Origin: Azadirachta indica
Taxonomy: Eukaryota > Streptophyta > Magnoliopsida > Sapindales > Meliaceae
Direction: 5' to 3'
Length of the DNA: 64,000 nucleotides
Assembly (NCBI GenBank): GCA_022749755.1
Contig: CM040447.1
Span: 5,106,545 to 5,170,544, forward strand
Part shown: one piece after another, positions 47,531-60,320 of the stretch
How the letters are laid out: each line of letters starts with the position of its first letter
Position numbering within the stretch: position 1 is the stretch's first letter
Translations under genes and position numbers: made by a program
Notes under the pieces: model-generated
What the model was told of the DNA's origin: nothing
Seen by the model: only the letters and a program-made list of their open reading frames with translations
Database searches by the model: none

Positions 47531-48660
47531 GTAAGTATATCTGATTGTAATTTTAAAAATACTTTTATAAATTTTATTTTTTTCTTAGTCTTTAGAGTTT
47601 ATTTATTCGTTTGTAACAATATGATATATAAAATTCAAATTGGGATGTTATAAATAAAAAATAAAACATATCATTCAAAATTATTTATATTTATATATTT
47701 TAATTAATTTAAATTTGACATAAATATATATTAGTGAGTAAATAATTTTTTGTAATTTTTTGGTGGGGTTGGCTTAGAAGGGAGTCTTTAATAAATTTTG
47801 CAATGTAAAGTCTAGCACTATGAAAGTTGAAACTGTCAAATAAAAAGAGACTTCCATTTACTGGATTTCTTAGAAAACGACTCTTTAATTAAATGCAATT
47901 ATATCTAGAGACAACGCATTAAAAATATATATATTGAGAAATTTTTGTTGAAATAGGTAATTGATCATTGCATAGAATATTTATTTACATTAATTTAAAA
48001 TTTTAACATGAACAGTAGTAAATAAAGTTATGTAAAGAAATTAAATTTTATTTACATTCAAAATTTACATTAAATTTTTAGTGTAATGTAAATAACAAAA
48101 TTTTACGATTATCTTTTTTAATATGAAATATGAATGAAAACAGAATTTGAATCGATTTGAATATATAATTTTTAATGACAAGAATATAAAATTTTAAAAA
48201 TTAGTGATTTCAAATATTGTACACCTGTAATTCTTTAAATGTAGTTCAGATGATTTAGGGTATGTTGAATGCTTTTAAATAATTTCGAATTTAAGTAATA
48301 ATAAAAGAAAAGTAGGTGAAGTATATATACCCCTAAATAATTAGATGAATGATATATATTAGAAAACAAATAAAATTTTTAGGAGTAACATTTAAATCAT
48401 AATATAATTATCAATGTTATAATATTAAACACCCTTAAACATCTAAAATGATTAAAGTCAAATTATATTCATACTTCCTAGGAAAAAAATATACTTATCA
48501 TGAAACATCTTGGAAATTTAATATTTTGTAATATTTCTTTAAAAAAAAAAAGTAAATGTTAACATATCATTTTATCTTTGAAGAAAAATAAAGAAGAAAA
48601 GTTGAGAGAGGGTCATTGGCATTGTAGAACTTTCAAGAAGACTCGTGAAATGAGAAAAAC

Positions 48661-48663
<3 letters not shown>
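47531..48663. other. Intergenic AT-rich DNA
   Basis: No gene, RNA or clear repeat boundary is visible. Confidence 0.4.

Positions 48664-48692
<29 letters not shown>
48664..48692. repeat. TA microsatellite
   Basis: About 14 uninterrupted TA dinucleotides occur here, a likely length-polymorphic site. Confidence 0.95.
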
Positions 48693-48959
48693 ATGTTACC
48701 AGCATAAACATTCAACAATATACAATTAATTAATTAATTCAAAGGAAATATTAATTTAACATATCAAGAAAATGATTCATCAGTAACATCAGATCTTGTT
48801 ATGTAAAATAATTAATGTAATTAAAATAAGAAGCATGAGAGAAAAGCGCCCATCAAAGCTGCTATATGATTTTATACAAAACACAAATCACTTTCAAGTT
48901 AGTTAAATTAGACTTTTAAGTCCTTTTTAATTATTCTTTTAAATTTCTTATTGTTTATT

Positions 48960-49140
48960 AAATTCTTATAAATTATAGCCAGAAGCCTTTAGGCATCTCC
49001 TAATTGAATTATTCCTTATCAAAATTTAATTTAATTTTTAATTTTAATTTTAATTTTTGGCTTTCTTGCTAAGTAGACAATGTTAGGTTACCTAGCAAAA
49101 CTATTTAATAACAATAATTATGTTATCAAACCACACAACT
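48960..49140. repeat. Dispersed repeat family, copy 1
   Basis: It contains TTTTGGCTTTCTTGCTAAGTA, GACAATGTTAGGTTACCTA and AATAATTATGTTATCAA. The same order of motifs occurs at 59015-59240 and 60115-60320. It is non-coding. Confidence 0.6.
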
Positions 49141-49725
49141 ATGATTAAAGTGATAAAATTTTAAATTAATAAAGTAATATTTTTGTTGATGTTGAAATCT
49201 CGTTTGTTTCGACTTCGAATAACAAAATTCTTGTATTTTGGGTTGAGGGTTGTTGATGGGTTGAGGGTTGTTGACGCTTGCCTGCAAAACAAATAAAGTC
49301 AAAGAGATAATTGGTTTACTCGGCGTATGCACTCCGATGCTTAAATTAGATGATTTGCTTGAGAGGGACAAGGGAATTTGGCAGTGTTTTTACCAAGATT
49401 CAGTCTATGTACCTTCCCTTCTCGATGCTTGGATTTTATAGATGTAAAGAATAATCGTCTTCAACTATTTTTTTGTCACGTTTCACGTTTTTTCCACGAT
49501 CAGAAGTGGGGAAGATGAGTGGTTAGTGGGTGGAATGCATAGCTAAATTTCCGTTGCCCAAGTTGAGCTAGGTCAAGTGATGTTTTATTTTCAATTTGAT
49601 CAGGTCATCCTCCTTGTGACAGACACCCTGAATTTAGCTCGGTCCTGCATATGCTATTTAATCTTAGGGGATTATTGAACCCGACCACACGCCATCCGAT
49701 AGTCTAACATATTTATGCTTGGGTA
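49121..49725. mobile_element. Possible solo LTR or LTR fragment
   Basis: The region is distinctly richer in G+C than its surroundings. It begins TGTTATCAAACC and ends GATAGTCTAACA, giving TGTTA/TAACA ends in the TG...CA style. Inside are GTTGATGGGTTGAGGGTTGTT repeats and CTTGGATTTTATAGATG. No primer site, coding domain or convincing target duplication is present, so this is a weak call. The 82-codon minus frame at 49126-49371 is probably not a gene. Confidence 0.35.
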
Positions 49726-52149
49726 TTTCTCCAAACAATTTTAAAATGGGTGGGATTCATTTAACTTAAATCTTTTAACCTTATTCTAAAAATAAATTCT
49801 GATTCGTTGATCAATCCAATTCAATGCTGTAAAATCTATGCTTCATTTGATATTACAATATGTTAATTTTAAAGTTACATTTATTATGATTTTATTAACG
49901 TTGTTGTTATCGAATAATTTTTTTATTTGGATTCCAAAGCACAAGAACACCATAATACCAAAAAAAAAAATCTTAAAGTAAAAAAAAAATTTATTTAATA
50001 CTGACAATTTGATAATTATATGTATCATTGGATTGCATAAATTTATGGGTAAAAATTTTTATTCATAATTAAGTTTAAAATTTAAGTTAAAAAAACTCCA
50101 TTCTTTTAAAATTATATATTCTTACATTGTAATGATGGTCAAAATTTAAAATTATAGAAATAATTTGATCATTTAAATAAAAATTAGTGATCTACTTATT
50201 ACAAATAAATAGACTATTATTTTTGTTTCTTTAAAATATAAAATTTAAGAGCCCAAATACTATTATCACATTTCCAATGATTAGTTAACATATATATATA
50301 TATATTATCTTTCTTTCTTTTCTTTTTATTTAAATAAAAGAAAAATAAGAATAACTCCTTGAACTAACTCATGATCAAAGAAGATACTACAAGACCCACG
50401 TCAATAAAGATTAAATTGCTGGATTGAGATGATTGAAATGAACTAATATTTGGAATCAAAATATTTATATATCATATATAATATGAAATATATAATGCCT
50501 TCTTAGCTTAAAGCAAGCATGCATGTGGGTCTTTAACTTTTTGACACCAATAATGAGACAAACATGGCTACATATTAAAGGATGATGACGATGATGATCA
50601 AACATTTGCTTTTTGTGGATGAATATCGTGCAAGGTTGGTAATTGGTGTTGTCATCTTATCCCATTGACAACCAGAAATAATAATAAAAATTATTAAATA
50701 ATTTGAAAAGTTTTATTTAATAGAACAAGTACTGTTTTTCAATTTTCATATTGCATATATACCTAAAGGATATATATTTCATGGGATTTTGTGTATGTTA
50801 ATTGACCCCACACATACAAGTTTTTAGTTGGCTGCTCCCTAATAAATTATCAAATTTTTTGGACGGTATATATGGATATATATCAACTTTTTTGAACAAC
50901 AATAATAATAACAAAAACGCACACGCAAACATACACGAAAGATTAGCAAGTTTTTAAATAATTGAAAAATTTTAGCAATTATTTAAAAAATAAAAAATAA
51001 AAAATAAAAAATAAATAAATTTAAGAAGGTCACCTGTTTAATATCTTAGCTCGCATTTTCTATTAGCAAATTAAAAAAAAAAAGTGAAGATTGAAGGAGA
51101 TAATTCACAAAGTAAAGCTAATAGATAAAAATAATTTTTACCCGATGGGATTCTATATTTAAAATTTATAAACATTAAAATTTATAAGTTACTTGTTATA
51201 TTTCAATTTCTCATACCCTACAAAATTTGTATTTAAGCTATGTTTATAATTTCAACTTATAGAGAATTATTTTTTTTCTAAATTTATAAATATTTTAAAA
51301 ATTTTATGCACTATCACTCTAACATTTTACCCCCCAAAATTTTAATTCTGGTCCCCTTTTTTCTTTGAGAATTTCTATTGCAAATTTAATATTATAGATG
51401 TTGAATAATAGGCTAGGAATCATTTGAATACATATAATTTATATTTCAAGTTACATGATATCGATTAATCAAGAATCATTTATTAGTATTGCTATGCCAT
51501 TTAATTTATTTTCTATCGTTTTTTAAAACAAGTTCTTCTTGTTCTTGTCCTTCTCTCTCTCTCTCTCTCTCTATTTGAAAAATTATTGAACTAGTTTATG
51601 TATTGTCAAATGAATTACAGCTACCGCTATAAGATCTTTATCAACAAAATTAATAATTCAATGAATACAATCCAATATCTAGGAAAAGCATATTATGCTT
51701 TTGATAAGGCCAGTCATTTTCATCAATAATCAATTGATGTGCTAACATTAAATTGTACCATATATGGACCACATAATCAATACAAATAGAGATTCATATT
51801 TATGTGAATGAAATTCATATAATACTTATGAACTGATAGTTAAGTTTTAATTAAAAATTCATGTAATATATTAATTTATAGACAGACGTTCTGTTGTAAG
51901 AATTCCTGTTTTCGAAATACAAGTTTGAGTAAGTATGCTCAAACTTAGTGATATAAAAACGATACAATTTTATATAAATCACTGTTGTTTTACATTAAGT
52001 ACGATATTATCTTACAAGAAATCATTATAATTTGATATCCCAATTTTTTTTTAGTTTTTGAAATTAGTTAGATGAATGATAATTCCAATGGATTGATATG
52101 CTAACATTCCTGCTTCTTGTTGAGAAAAAGAAGAGAAACACTAACTTTA
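49726..52149. other. Intergenic AT-rich DNA
   Basis: No gene was recognised. It has a TA run near 50291-50306, an AAAAT repeat near 50988-51015 and a TC microsatellite at 51551-51574. Confidence 0.45.
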
Positions 52150-52510
52150 AGGTTTATTTTACTTATTTTTAATGTTCAAAAAGAATTTATTTTCTAATTT
52201 AATATTGAAAACTTAATAATTGTCTAGATAAAATACTTTAATATTTTAATTTTATCTTTAAAATTTGAAATATGAATAATTTTTTGATTGTAATAAACTA
52301 AAATTCAGTTATAAAATTTATTTATTTTCTCATATAAAAAATTTATTTTAATTATTTATAAAGATATGATAAGTAAAAATTTATTACTTTGATATTTATT
52401 TTCAGACTAATAAATAAAAAATAAATATATTATTTATAATTATTCAAGTTTTATATATTAGATTTATTTATATTTCAAATTTATTTAGATTTCAGATAAA
52501 AAAACATATT
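52150..52510. repeat. AT-rich dispersed repeat, copy B
   Basis: It aligns with 47040-47530 in the same orientation, with the motifs given there. Confidence 0.5.
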
Positions 52511-53344
52511 CTTAGTTTATTTTTTATTTTTTTAAAAAAATGGGTATAAAAAATTAAAAAATTGCATAAATGGGATACTATTTCCTCCCCTCATAAAAGA
52601 AAATAGAAAGACTTATTGGAAGACTCGTGAGGTCACACAAAGGTTTAAGATACAGCTAGGAATTATTGAAGACTAGTTTGTTTACTTTGACTTAGTCTTT
52701 AATTTGTTGGACAAAGTCTACTGCTAATTGAACCTGTCAAATTATGGGTGAAGTTTAATGATTCCTTAACTAGAAAATGACCTTTTATCAACTCCAACCA
52801 TAAAGAAAAAGATGTTAAAATAATTAATAAATTTTTAATCAAAGAGATTGCTAATTATATTGGAAAAATATTGATAAAATCTTTAAATTTAATGTGAAAG
52901 ATTTAATATAAAATTAATACAAATGGTTTTAAATTCAAAGAATGAATTTTTAAGTTCCATATAAAATAAGCTAGTATCCCTTAGCTGGGTCGTAAGGTCA
53001 CCTTAATCCTATTTTATTTTGATAATCTTATAAATTAATTTTTTAAAATGACGCTTAATTATATCATTATGTAAAAAAAATATAAAAAAGAGGTTTCACA
53101 TAATGAAAATTTTTAAGTCTAATATAAAACATTAATTTATGACACCCTAGTCCAATAAAACATTACATATTATAATGTGTTAACAAATATTTTTTTAATA
53201 AAACTCTCAAGAAAGACTTGGGATTTGAGAATGTATGAGAAAAGCTAAAGATGATGTATTATCATCGATCATTAATAACATAAAATTAATCAATTGATAT
53301 AAATGAAGATAATCATACCATTAAAATTTATTACATATATATAT
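52511..53344. other. Intergenic DNA
   Basis: No gene or repeat boundary was recognised. Confidence 0.4.
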
Positions 53345-53540
53345 ATATGTTTATAGAGGGAGGGTTAAATGTATGTACTATCAATTATTGATATTAAATT
53401 TAACACATATAATTAATATATAATTAATATACTATAATTAAAGTAAATATTAGATTCAATCCGTTAAAAAGTGATTAAATCCAACAATTTATAAATGATA
53501 TAAAAAATTGTGTAAGGAAACTGTTAATCCTTCCCTAATA
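53345..53540. repeat. MITE-like element with short inverted ends
   Basis: The left end, GGGAGGGTTAAATG (near 53358), is an imperfect inverted match to the right end, TGTTAATCCTTCCC (53521-53534). The interior has AATTAATATATAATTAATATA. A similar layout is at 59700-59945, suggesting a small family. A TCTA microsatellite follows at 53541-53571. Confidence 0.5.
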
Positions 53541-53646
53541 TCTATCTATTATCTATCTATCTATCTATACACACAACTTCAAACTTTTATTTTTTTAAAT
53601 ATTGTTCTTATATATATATATTTTTTTTATGAATGATAAATTAAAG

Positions 53647-53845
53647 TAGGGATGAAAATTTTGCTGACGAACCTGAATTCAATGCGATTTAAATAAAGTT
53701 GAATTTGACAATATTAACACAAATAATAATTGCATTATATTTGTGTTACTTATTTAATAATTCTATCTTATTCATATTTAATCTTTCTAACTTGTTTATT
53801 TGTTTAAAAGACAATTAGCGAAAGAATAATCGAGTTATGCCAATT
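53647..53845. mobile_element. Left part of an older hAT-like element split by the Copia insertion
   Basis: It starts TAGGGATGAAAATTTT and includes CAATGCGATTTAAATAAA. The matching right part (58601-58993) ends AAATTGCGACTCCTA and includes GAATGCGATTTATTTACA. The ends pair at about 10 of 15 positions. No clean 8-bp target duplication was found. Confidence 0.55.
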
Positions 53846-54573
53846 TGTACTACGCAGTGAATCGCACAAACCCAACTCAAGACCCCAATTCAATCATGAA
53901 ACAAATCAAATTTAGAAATAAGAATTCAACCCAAAATAGAAGAAGAAAATACTATTTAAGTGGTTCGGTCAAGATGGCCTAAAGCTACTGTCAAACCAGC
54001 TCAAAGGGATTTTATTAATGAGAAAACTAGATTACAAGCTTACAATTACAAGATCAAGAAGATTCAAACTCTCTCTTAAATCCTCTCTTTCTATTTCTAA
54101 GCTTTCTCTCTCTATGTTTCTTTCACTAGAACTAGTGTTCTCTCACATTAGGTAAGATGAAGACTCATATTTATAAATATACTTCAATAAATGATTTTGT
54201 TATTTGTTTCTAACAAACTTCTAAGATTGCACGTGAAAGACCATATCTATTCTAAGTCGTTACTTAACATGACTAGTGAAGCTCTTGATCAAGCTCAAGT
54301 TTATTACCTAATTTGGTATCGACTTGATCTGGTACTGACTTGGTACTGACTTGACCTGATATTGACTTGGTCTTAATCTCACTTGGTCCCAACCTCATTT
54401 GGTGTCGACCTCATTTGGTCTCGACCTCACTTGGTCCTAACCTTAAAGTTCTTTAAGCCATTTGATCTCGTGACTCAAAGTGCTTAATTTAGATTAGTCT
54501 TGAACTTGATCTTAAACTAGCTCAGATATTGTTAATTTTTGAATCACAATCAATAATTCTCTACCTTGATTCA
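53846..54573 (-). repeat. 3' LTR of the Copia element
   Basis: On the minus strand it begins near TGAATCAAGG after a polypurine-like tract, ATAAGAAAAGGGATT (plus 54576-54590), and ends near GCGTAGTACA. It contains a run of TTGGT(C/A)(T/C)CGAC-type repeats at 54300-54430. About 730 bp long; the borders are estimates. Confidence 0.6.
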
Positions 54574-57500
54574 TAAATCCCTTTTCTTATAGCTGCCTTG
54601 ACTTTCTTAGATGTTATCCAGTTTATTCCTGTACTAACCAAATCTAAGCAATGCTTAAAATTGATTGATGGTAGAGATTTTGTAAGCATGTTAGCAAAGC
54701 TTCTTTATTCTCACTGACCTTGATGCTATCTCATCTCATAAAATAGAATCTTACATCAATATATTTAGTTCTCTCATGATGCACTTGATTTTTACTCAAG
54801 TGTACAATACTTTTGGCTATCATAGAGCATACGTACTGACTCCTGCTTCAAACCCAGCTCAGTTGCTAGCCTATGAAGCCATTTTGCCTCGTTCATAGCC
54901 TCAGTCATAGCTATGTACTCTAACTCTATTGTGGAAAGTGCCATAACGTGTTGAAGAAAGGATTTCCAGCTAACTGAGCAATCTAAAATAGTGAACAAGT
55001 ATCTTTACAAAGATCTCCTTCTGTTCAGGTTTCTTGTAAAGTTAACATTTACATATCCCTTGACTTCCTCTGGTTTCTGATTTGGTCCTTTATACACTAA
55101 GCCGACCTTAGATGTCCTCTTAAGATGCTATAACAACCATGTGACTACTTGCCAATGTAATTTTTTAGGATTTGCCATAAACCTACTGATCACACTCATT
55201 GCATAAGCCAAATCAGGTTTGGTACATACCATTACATACATAATACTCCTAAAAACAGTAGCATATGGTATCCTGACCATTTGAGCTTTATACTAATCAA
55301 TTTTAGGACATTAATCACTTGATAATTTCAAATGGTTTGCCAAAAGAGTGAACAAAAGGTTTAGTATTTCCCACTCCAAACTTCTCAAGTATTTTCTAAA
55401 CATAATCTCTTTGAGTAAGAGAAACTTTCCAAGATTCTTATCCTTATTGATTTCAATGCCAAGAATCTTCTAAGCTACTCCTAAATCTTTCATCGCAAAT
55501 TCATCTCTAAGCTAATCTTTTAACCTATTGATCTCAGCTCTATCTTTCGCTGAACTGATTTACTCCCTTAAGATAAATATAATAGTCATACTTGCTTCTT
55601 TTGAATCCCTTTAAGATTATAAAGTCCTTAAACCTCTTATACTACTGTTTAGGAAATTGTTTAAGTCTATATAAGGAACTTTTAAGCAAACATATCTAAT
55701 CTTCTTTTCAGGTACTTCATAACCTTTTGGTTGTGACATCAAAATCTGCTCTTCTAATTCACTATGTAATAAAGCTATTTTTACATCCATTTGATCCAAC
55801 TCGAGGCTTTATGTAGCAACCAATGCCAAGAGAAATCTTATGGATGTATGCTTGACTACGGGTGAGAAAATCTCAGAGTAGTCTACACCTTTCTTCTGAG
55901 TGAATCCCTTTGCCATTATTTGAACCTTTTTGCCTCAGCTCTTGGAATACCTTTTTTTTAGTTTGAAGATCTATTTGCAGCCAACAACCTTTCTATTTAG
56001 AGGTTTTGGGACTATAACCTGGGTTTGGTTTTTCATTAATGAATGAATTTCATCATTCATAGTAGCCTTCCAGTTTTTCTTATATTTACTCTTTATTATC
56101 TCTTTGTAAGTTTTGGGCTTAAGTTTAATGTACTCTTGTATAACACAAAGTGCATATGTGATCAGTTCATTATATTTGTATTCATTTGGTGGTCTGATTG
56201 TCCTTTTTTCTCGATCTCATGTAAGTTGATATGAGTTCTGATCTGTTTGCTCAGGTGAATCCAATTCTTCATTTCTTTCCAGATTGGCTTCTTTTGTTCC
56301 CCTATTATGTTCAGGTCTTCCAAATGGCTCTACCTTAAACTAAATCCTCCCTCTGTTCAGGTCAGTTTCTGGTGCCTCAGTAGAAATTCTTTTCCCTTCA
56401 AATACTTCATCCATTAGCATCATAGATTCATTGAAAGTAACATCTCTACTAATTATATATTTGTTTAGGTTTGAGCACCAAAATTTATACCCTTTAACTT
56501 ATGATAGATATCTTAAGAATGCACACTTTAAAGCTCTTAGATCAAGCTTTCCTTGTCTTGTATGTGAGTAACTTGCTGGCTTACTTGACCAGACTTCCTG
56601 TGGTGTCTTACCTCCTAAAGTTGTTGTAAGACTTTTATTTATGAGATAAGTTGCTATTTTAACACATTTTGCCTAAAAGGACTTAGGAAGCTTTGAGTGC
56701 AAAAGCATGCATTTGGTATTCTAAAGGATGGTTTTATTCATTCTTTCAGCAACACAGTTTTGCTGAGGAATCACCTTTACGGTTCTGTGTGTTGCTATCC
56801 CCTTCTCTTTATAGAATTCGTTAAACCTTAAGTTGTAAAAGTCTAGGCCATTATCTATTCTCAGCCTTTTAACCTTCCTTTCACTTTGTTTTATAACCAA
56901 AGTTACCCATTTCTTAAAGCTATCAATTACTTGGTCTTTGTGCTTTAACACATATACCCAAAGCTTTCTTGAATAGTCTTTAATCATGGTCAAGAAGTAC
57001 TTTGCTCCTCCTAAAAATGCAACTTGAGGTCATCTCTATAGATTAGAGTGAATGTAATCTAGAGAACCTTTAGTTTTATTCTTAGCTATGTTGAGCTTCA
57101 CCATTTAAGCTTTCCCTAACACGCATTCTTCACAAAAACTCAAGGTTTTAAATTTATCTTCCTCAAGAAGCCCTCATCTGTTTAGCTCCTTAAGTCCCTT
57201 TTCATTCATATGTCTCAATCTCAGGTGCTATAACCTGACCTTGTTAAGTTCTTGTTTGGTTGCAACCGAAATTACCTCGGTTACTGTCTTTCTTTCCAAG
57301 ACATATAACCCATTGTTCCTATATCCATTCGTTAACACACTAGACCCTTTTATGATTCTTAAAGTACCATTCTCAGCCTCGAACAAGCATGTCTACTTAT
57401 CTAGCATACCTAGATAGATCAAGTTCCTCTTCAGGTCAGGAACATGCCTAACCTTCTCTAATTCCCTTACGGTTCCATCACCTAACTTTAGTTTCATAGA

Positions 57501-58504
57501 GCCAATACCCACGACTGAGCACATGACTGAGTAGGCCATATTTTTCCCAATTAACACCTTGCCACCATTACAAGTCTTATAGGTAACAAAATAATCTTTA
57601 CTTAGACACACGTGGAATGAAGAATCAAGGATCCATTGACCTTTAATAGACTTATACAAAGCCACCAACAAGTCAGATTACTTGTATCCTTCTTGATTAG
57701 ATTCATATTTTCACCTGATGCTACAACTGTGTTCACATTTTGTTTTCCTTATGTTTTTGATTTTTCTCTAGGCAGTCCTTCTTAAAATGAGCTTCCTTAT
57801 AACATTGAAAGCATTTCAAGACCTTTTTTTTAGACTTTGATCTGTACTGTTTCTTTCCTTTGTTATTTGTATTTTTTGGTCTTCTCCTTACTGTAAAGCC
57901 CTCATCATTTGAAGATTTTCCAAAACCAGCTCTGTTCTTCAATTCCTTAGTGTTTAGGGTAGCCTTCACCTCTTTTAGTGAAATGATTTCTTTTCCAAGT
58001 GTCAAAGTACCCACAAGATGTTCAAATTTGCTTGGCAAAGAGCTTAATAGTATCATAGCTTGATTTTCATCAGGAATCAAGAAATCAAGATTCTCAAGAT
58101 TAAGAATTATCCGATTAAACTCATTAAGATGTTCCTTAAGTAAACCACCTTCAGCAAATTACAAAGTACATAATTTCCTCTTGTGATACAGTCTATTTGC
58201 TAAAGATTTGGTCATGTACCTACTTTCCAGCTTTTTCTATAATCCAGCTGTTATCTTCTCGTTTCACACTTCCCTTAAGACTCCATCACTTAGGCTTAAG
58301 ACGACGGCAATATGTGTGTTTCTTAAAATTTCCTTCTTCTTACTCATAAACAAGTTTTCAAGCAAGTTTTCTTCACCATCAAGAGCTTCCTCCAGCCTCT
58401 GATGAACCAGCAATGCCCTTATTTTGATTCTCTATAAATTGAAATCATTTTCACTGTTGAATTTTTCAAGATCAAGTCTTGTTTGTGCTATTTTACAAAC
58501 CAAA

Positions 58505-58516
58505 TCTCTGATACCA
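58505..58516 (-). other. Copia primer-binding site (initiator tRNA-Met)
   Basis: The minus strand reads TGGTATCAGAGA directly inside the 5' LTR remnant ending ACAACA. This is the standard plant Copia primer site and fixes the element's orientation. Confidence 0.85.
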
Positions 58517-58600
58517 ATTTGTTGTTCAGTGAATCTCCCAAACTCAACTCAAGACCCCAATTCAATAATGAAACAAATCAAATTCATAAACAAGAATTTG

Positions 58601-58993
58601 TTTATAACATGAATCCATTTAATACTTGTTCCTGATTCGTTTAAAAAATTATTAATAATCATTTATAATGAAAAAATGTTTACGTTAGTAGTCCTAAATC
58701 TAATATTCAAACAAACTCAAAATATAAATATAAGAAAAATATCGAAAAATAAAAAAAATATTGAAACATAATCGCGTTAAATAAATCGTGTCTTAACACG
58801 AATAATTTACATGTTAAATAATTGTGTTTCAACAAATTGTATTAGTGTCGCTCATTTAATAAATAAGTCGCATACTTATTTTAATTTTTGATACAATTAC
58901 TAAGTGAATTAAATTTATATTAACTGAAAATTTTGTTATACTTACTAATAACATGACACGAATGCGATTTATTTACACAAATTGCGACTCCTA
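58601..58993. mobile_element. Right part of the hAT-like element interrupted by Copia
   Basis: It has CGTGTCTTAACACGAAT- and GACACGAATGCGATTT-type text common in plant non-autonomous hAT repeats and ends at CTCCTA. See 53647-53845 for the other half. Confidence 0.5.
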
Positions 58994-59014
58994 AACTTAG
59001 AGACATCTATTTGT

Positions 59015-59240
59015 CCATCCTCTTTATTATTAACAATAAAAGAACCATATTAACATTAATAATAGCAATAATAAACCTTAACCCTTCTGTTATTAAAAAA
59101 ATTGGTCCTCAAACTTAACTTTATCTTTTTATTTTTTTATGTTTGGCTCTCAGTAGACAATTTGAGATTGCCTACTAAAGCTTTTAATAATGATTATAGA
59201 ACACTATTAATAATCATGTTGTCAAGCTATGCTGCAATAC
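59015..59240. repeat. Dispersed repeat family, copy 2
   Basis: It shares TTTATTATTAA(C/T)AATAAAAGAAC, CTACTAAAGCTTTT-like text, AATAATCATG and TCAAGC(T/C)ATGC with copy 3, about 1.1 kb downstream in direct orientation. It is non-coding; the plus frame 59102-59329 is not recognisable. Confidence 0.65.
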
Positions 59241-60114
59241 AGTCAATATCTCCTAGAAATAGACTACAACACATTCAATGCATTTTTAGGCTCAATTTTC
59301 ACATTTGTTCAATGTATTGTAATTTGTAAGAATTACGTCGTATGACTTTTTTAATTAATGATAGTAGTAATAATTAATTTTTTGAATTTCTAAGTATTAG
59401 TAGTTAAATATATATTTTAATATATAATATTCTTTCTCCTTCACTATTAATTTCTTCTTCTTTCTCTGTCTCCTTCACCGCCTATTTCTCCACTGTCAAT
59501 TTCTTTCTTCTCCTTCCATCCTCCTCTCATCTCATCCTCTTCTTTTTTCTTTCTACTTCTCTCTTTCTCCTTCATTGTCAATTTCTCCACCAAAAATAAT
59601 GGTTTTCGTAGAAATTCCCTAAATTCCAAAATACTAATTCTATCTTTCTTAAAATATCGTAAATTCCAAAATATTAAATATCCTTAAAATATCCTTCCCG
59701 TCGTAAACTATTAAATATAAATATATGTAGATGTTTTCAATGACAGAGAATAATTAAATATATATATATGTAAATGTTTCCAGTGATTGAAAATAAATTT
59801 AACACTTGTAATTAATATATAATTAAAGTACCTTAATTAATGCGGATATGAGATATAATATCAATTATTTAAAATATTCAGATCTAATGATGTACAAATA
59901 ATGTAAGAAAATATGTAAAATTAAAGGGACATCAATCCTTCTCGAAATGCATATAATTAAGAATTATTGAAAACTATTTTGTTGAATCATACTATTAGAA
60001 TTTATTATATTCTTTCTTTTTCCTTTGAATTCTTTAGGACTTTAAAATTTTTTAAAGAATATTATTAATCTTTTGATTATTATTATATTTTATGAATTAT
60101 AACCGAAGAATCTA
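59241..60114. other. Spacer between two direct repeat copies
   Basis: A pyrimidine-rich block (CTTCTTTCTCTGTCTCC) is at 59430-59590. 59700-59945 resembles the MITE-like element at 53345-53540. No gene was found. Confidence 0.45.
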
Positions 60115-60320
60115 TTTCCCAATCCTGTTTATTATTAATAATAAAAGAACAATATTAAGATTAAAATAGCGATATGAAACCTTAAGGAATCTTTATTAAA
60201 ATATTACTCCTCAAATTTAAATTTTTAATTTTTTAGCTTTGGTTCTAAGTACACAAGTCCGGATTACCAACTAAAGCTTTTTATAATGATTTAGGACATT
60301 ATTAATCATGCCATCAAGCC
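60115..60320. repeat. Dispersed repeat family, copy 3
   Basis: It carries the same ordered motifs as copies 1 and 2, including AACTAAAGCTTTTTATAATG and CCATCAAGCCATGCCG. Confidence 0.65.

Larger units (their letters stand above)
53846..58600 (-). mobile_element. Degenerate Ty1/Copia retrotransposon
   Basis: Reading the minus strand, the order is 5' LTR remnant, primer site, gag, protease, integrase, reverse transcriptase, RNase H, 3' LTR, the Copia order. gag (57733-58080) has a zinc knuckle, CFQCYKEAHFKKDC. The protease region (57393-57671) has WILDS but lacks the DSG triad. Integrase (56721-56993) has IKDYSRKLWVYVLK, RIDNG and PQQNCVAERMN. RT is in pieces (55970-56070 with ATMNDEIHSLMKNQ, and 55617-55799 with QMDVKIALLHSELEE). 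RNase H (54792-54998) has ALSTIELEYIAMTEA. Many stops and frameshifts, for example TAG for Trp after VVGCK, make it inactive. The last 75 bp of both LTRs (53855-53928 and 58527-58600) are alike, but the rest of the 5' LTR is missing. Confidence 0.9.

Noticed and set aside
59447..59629. 60-codon minus ORF, Lys/Glu/Arg-rich
   Set aside because: It is the translation of a simple pyrimidine-rich tract, low complexity only.
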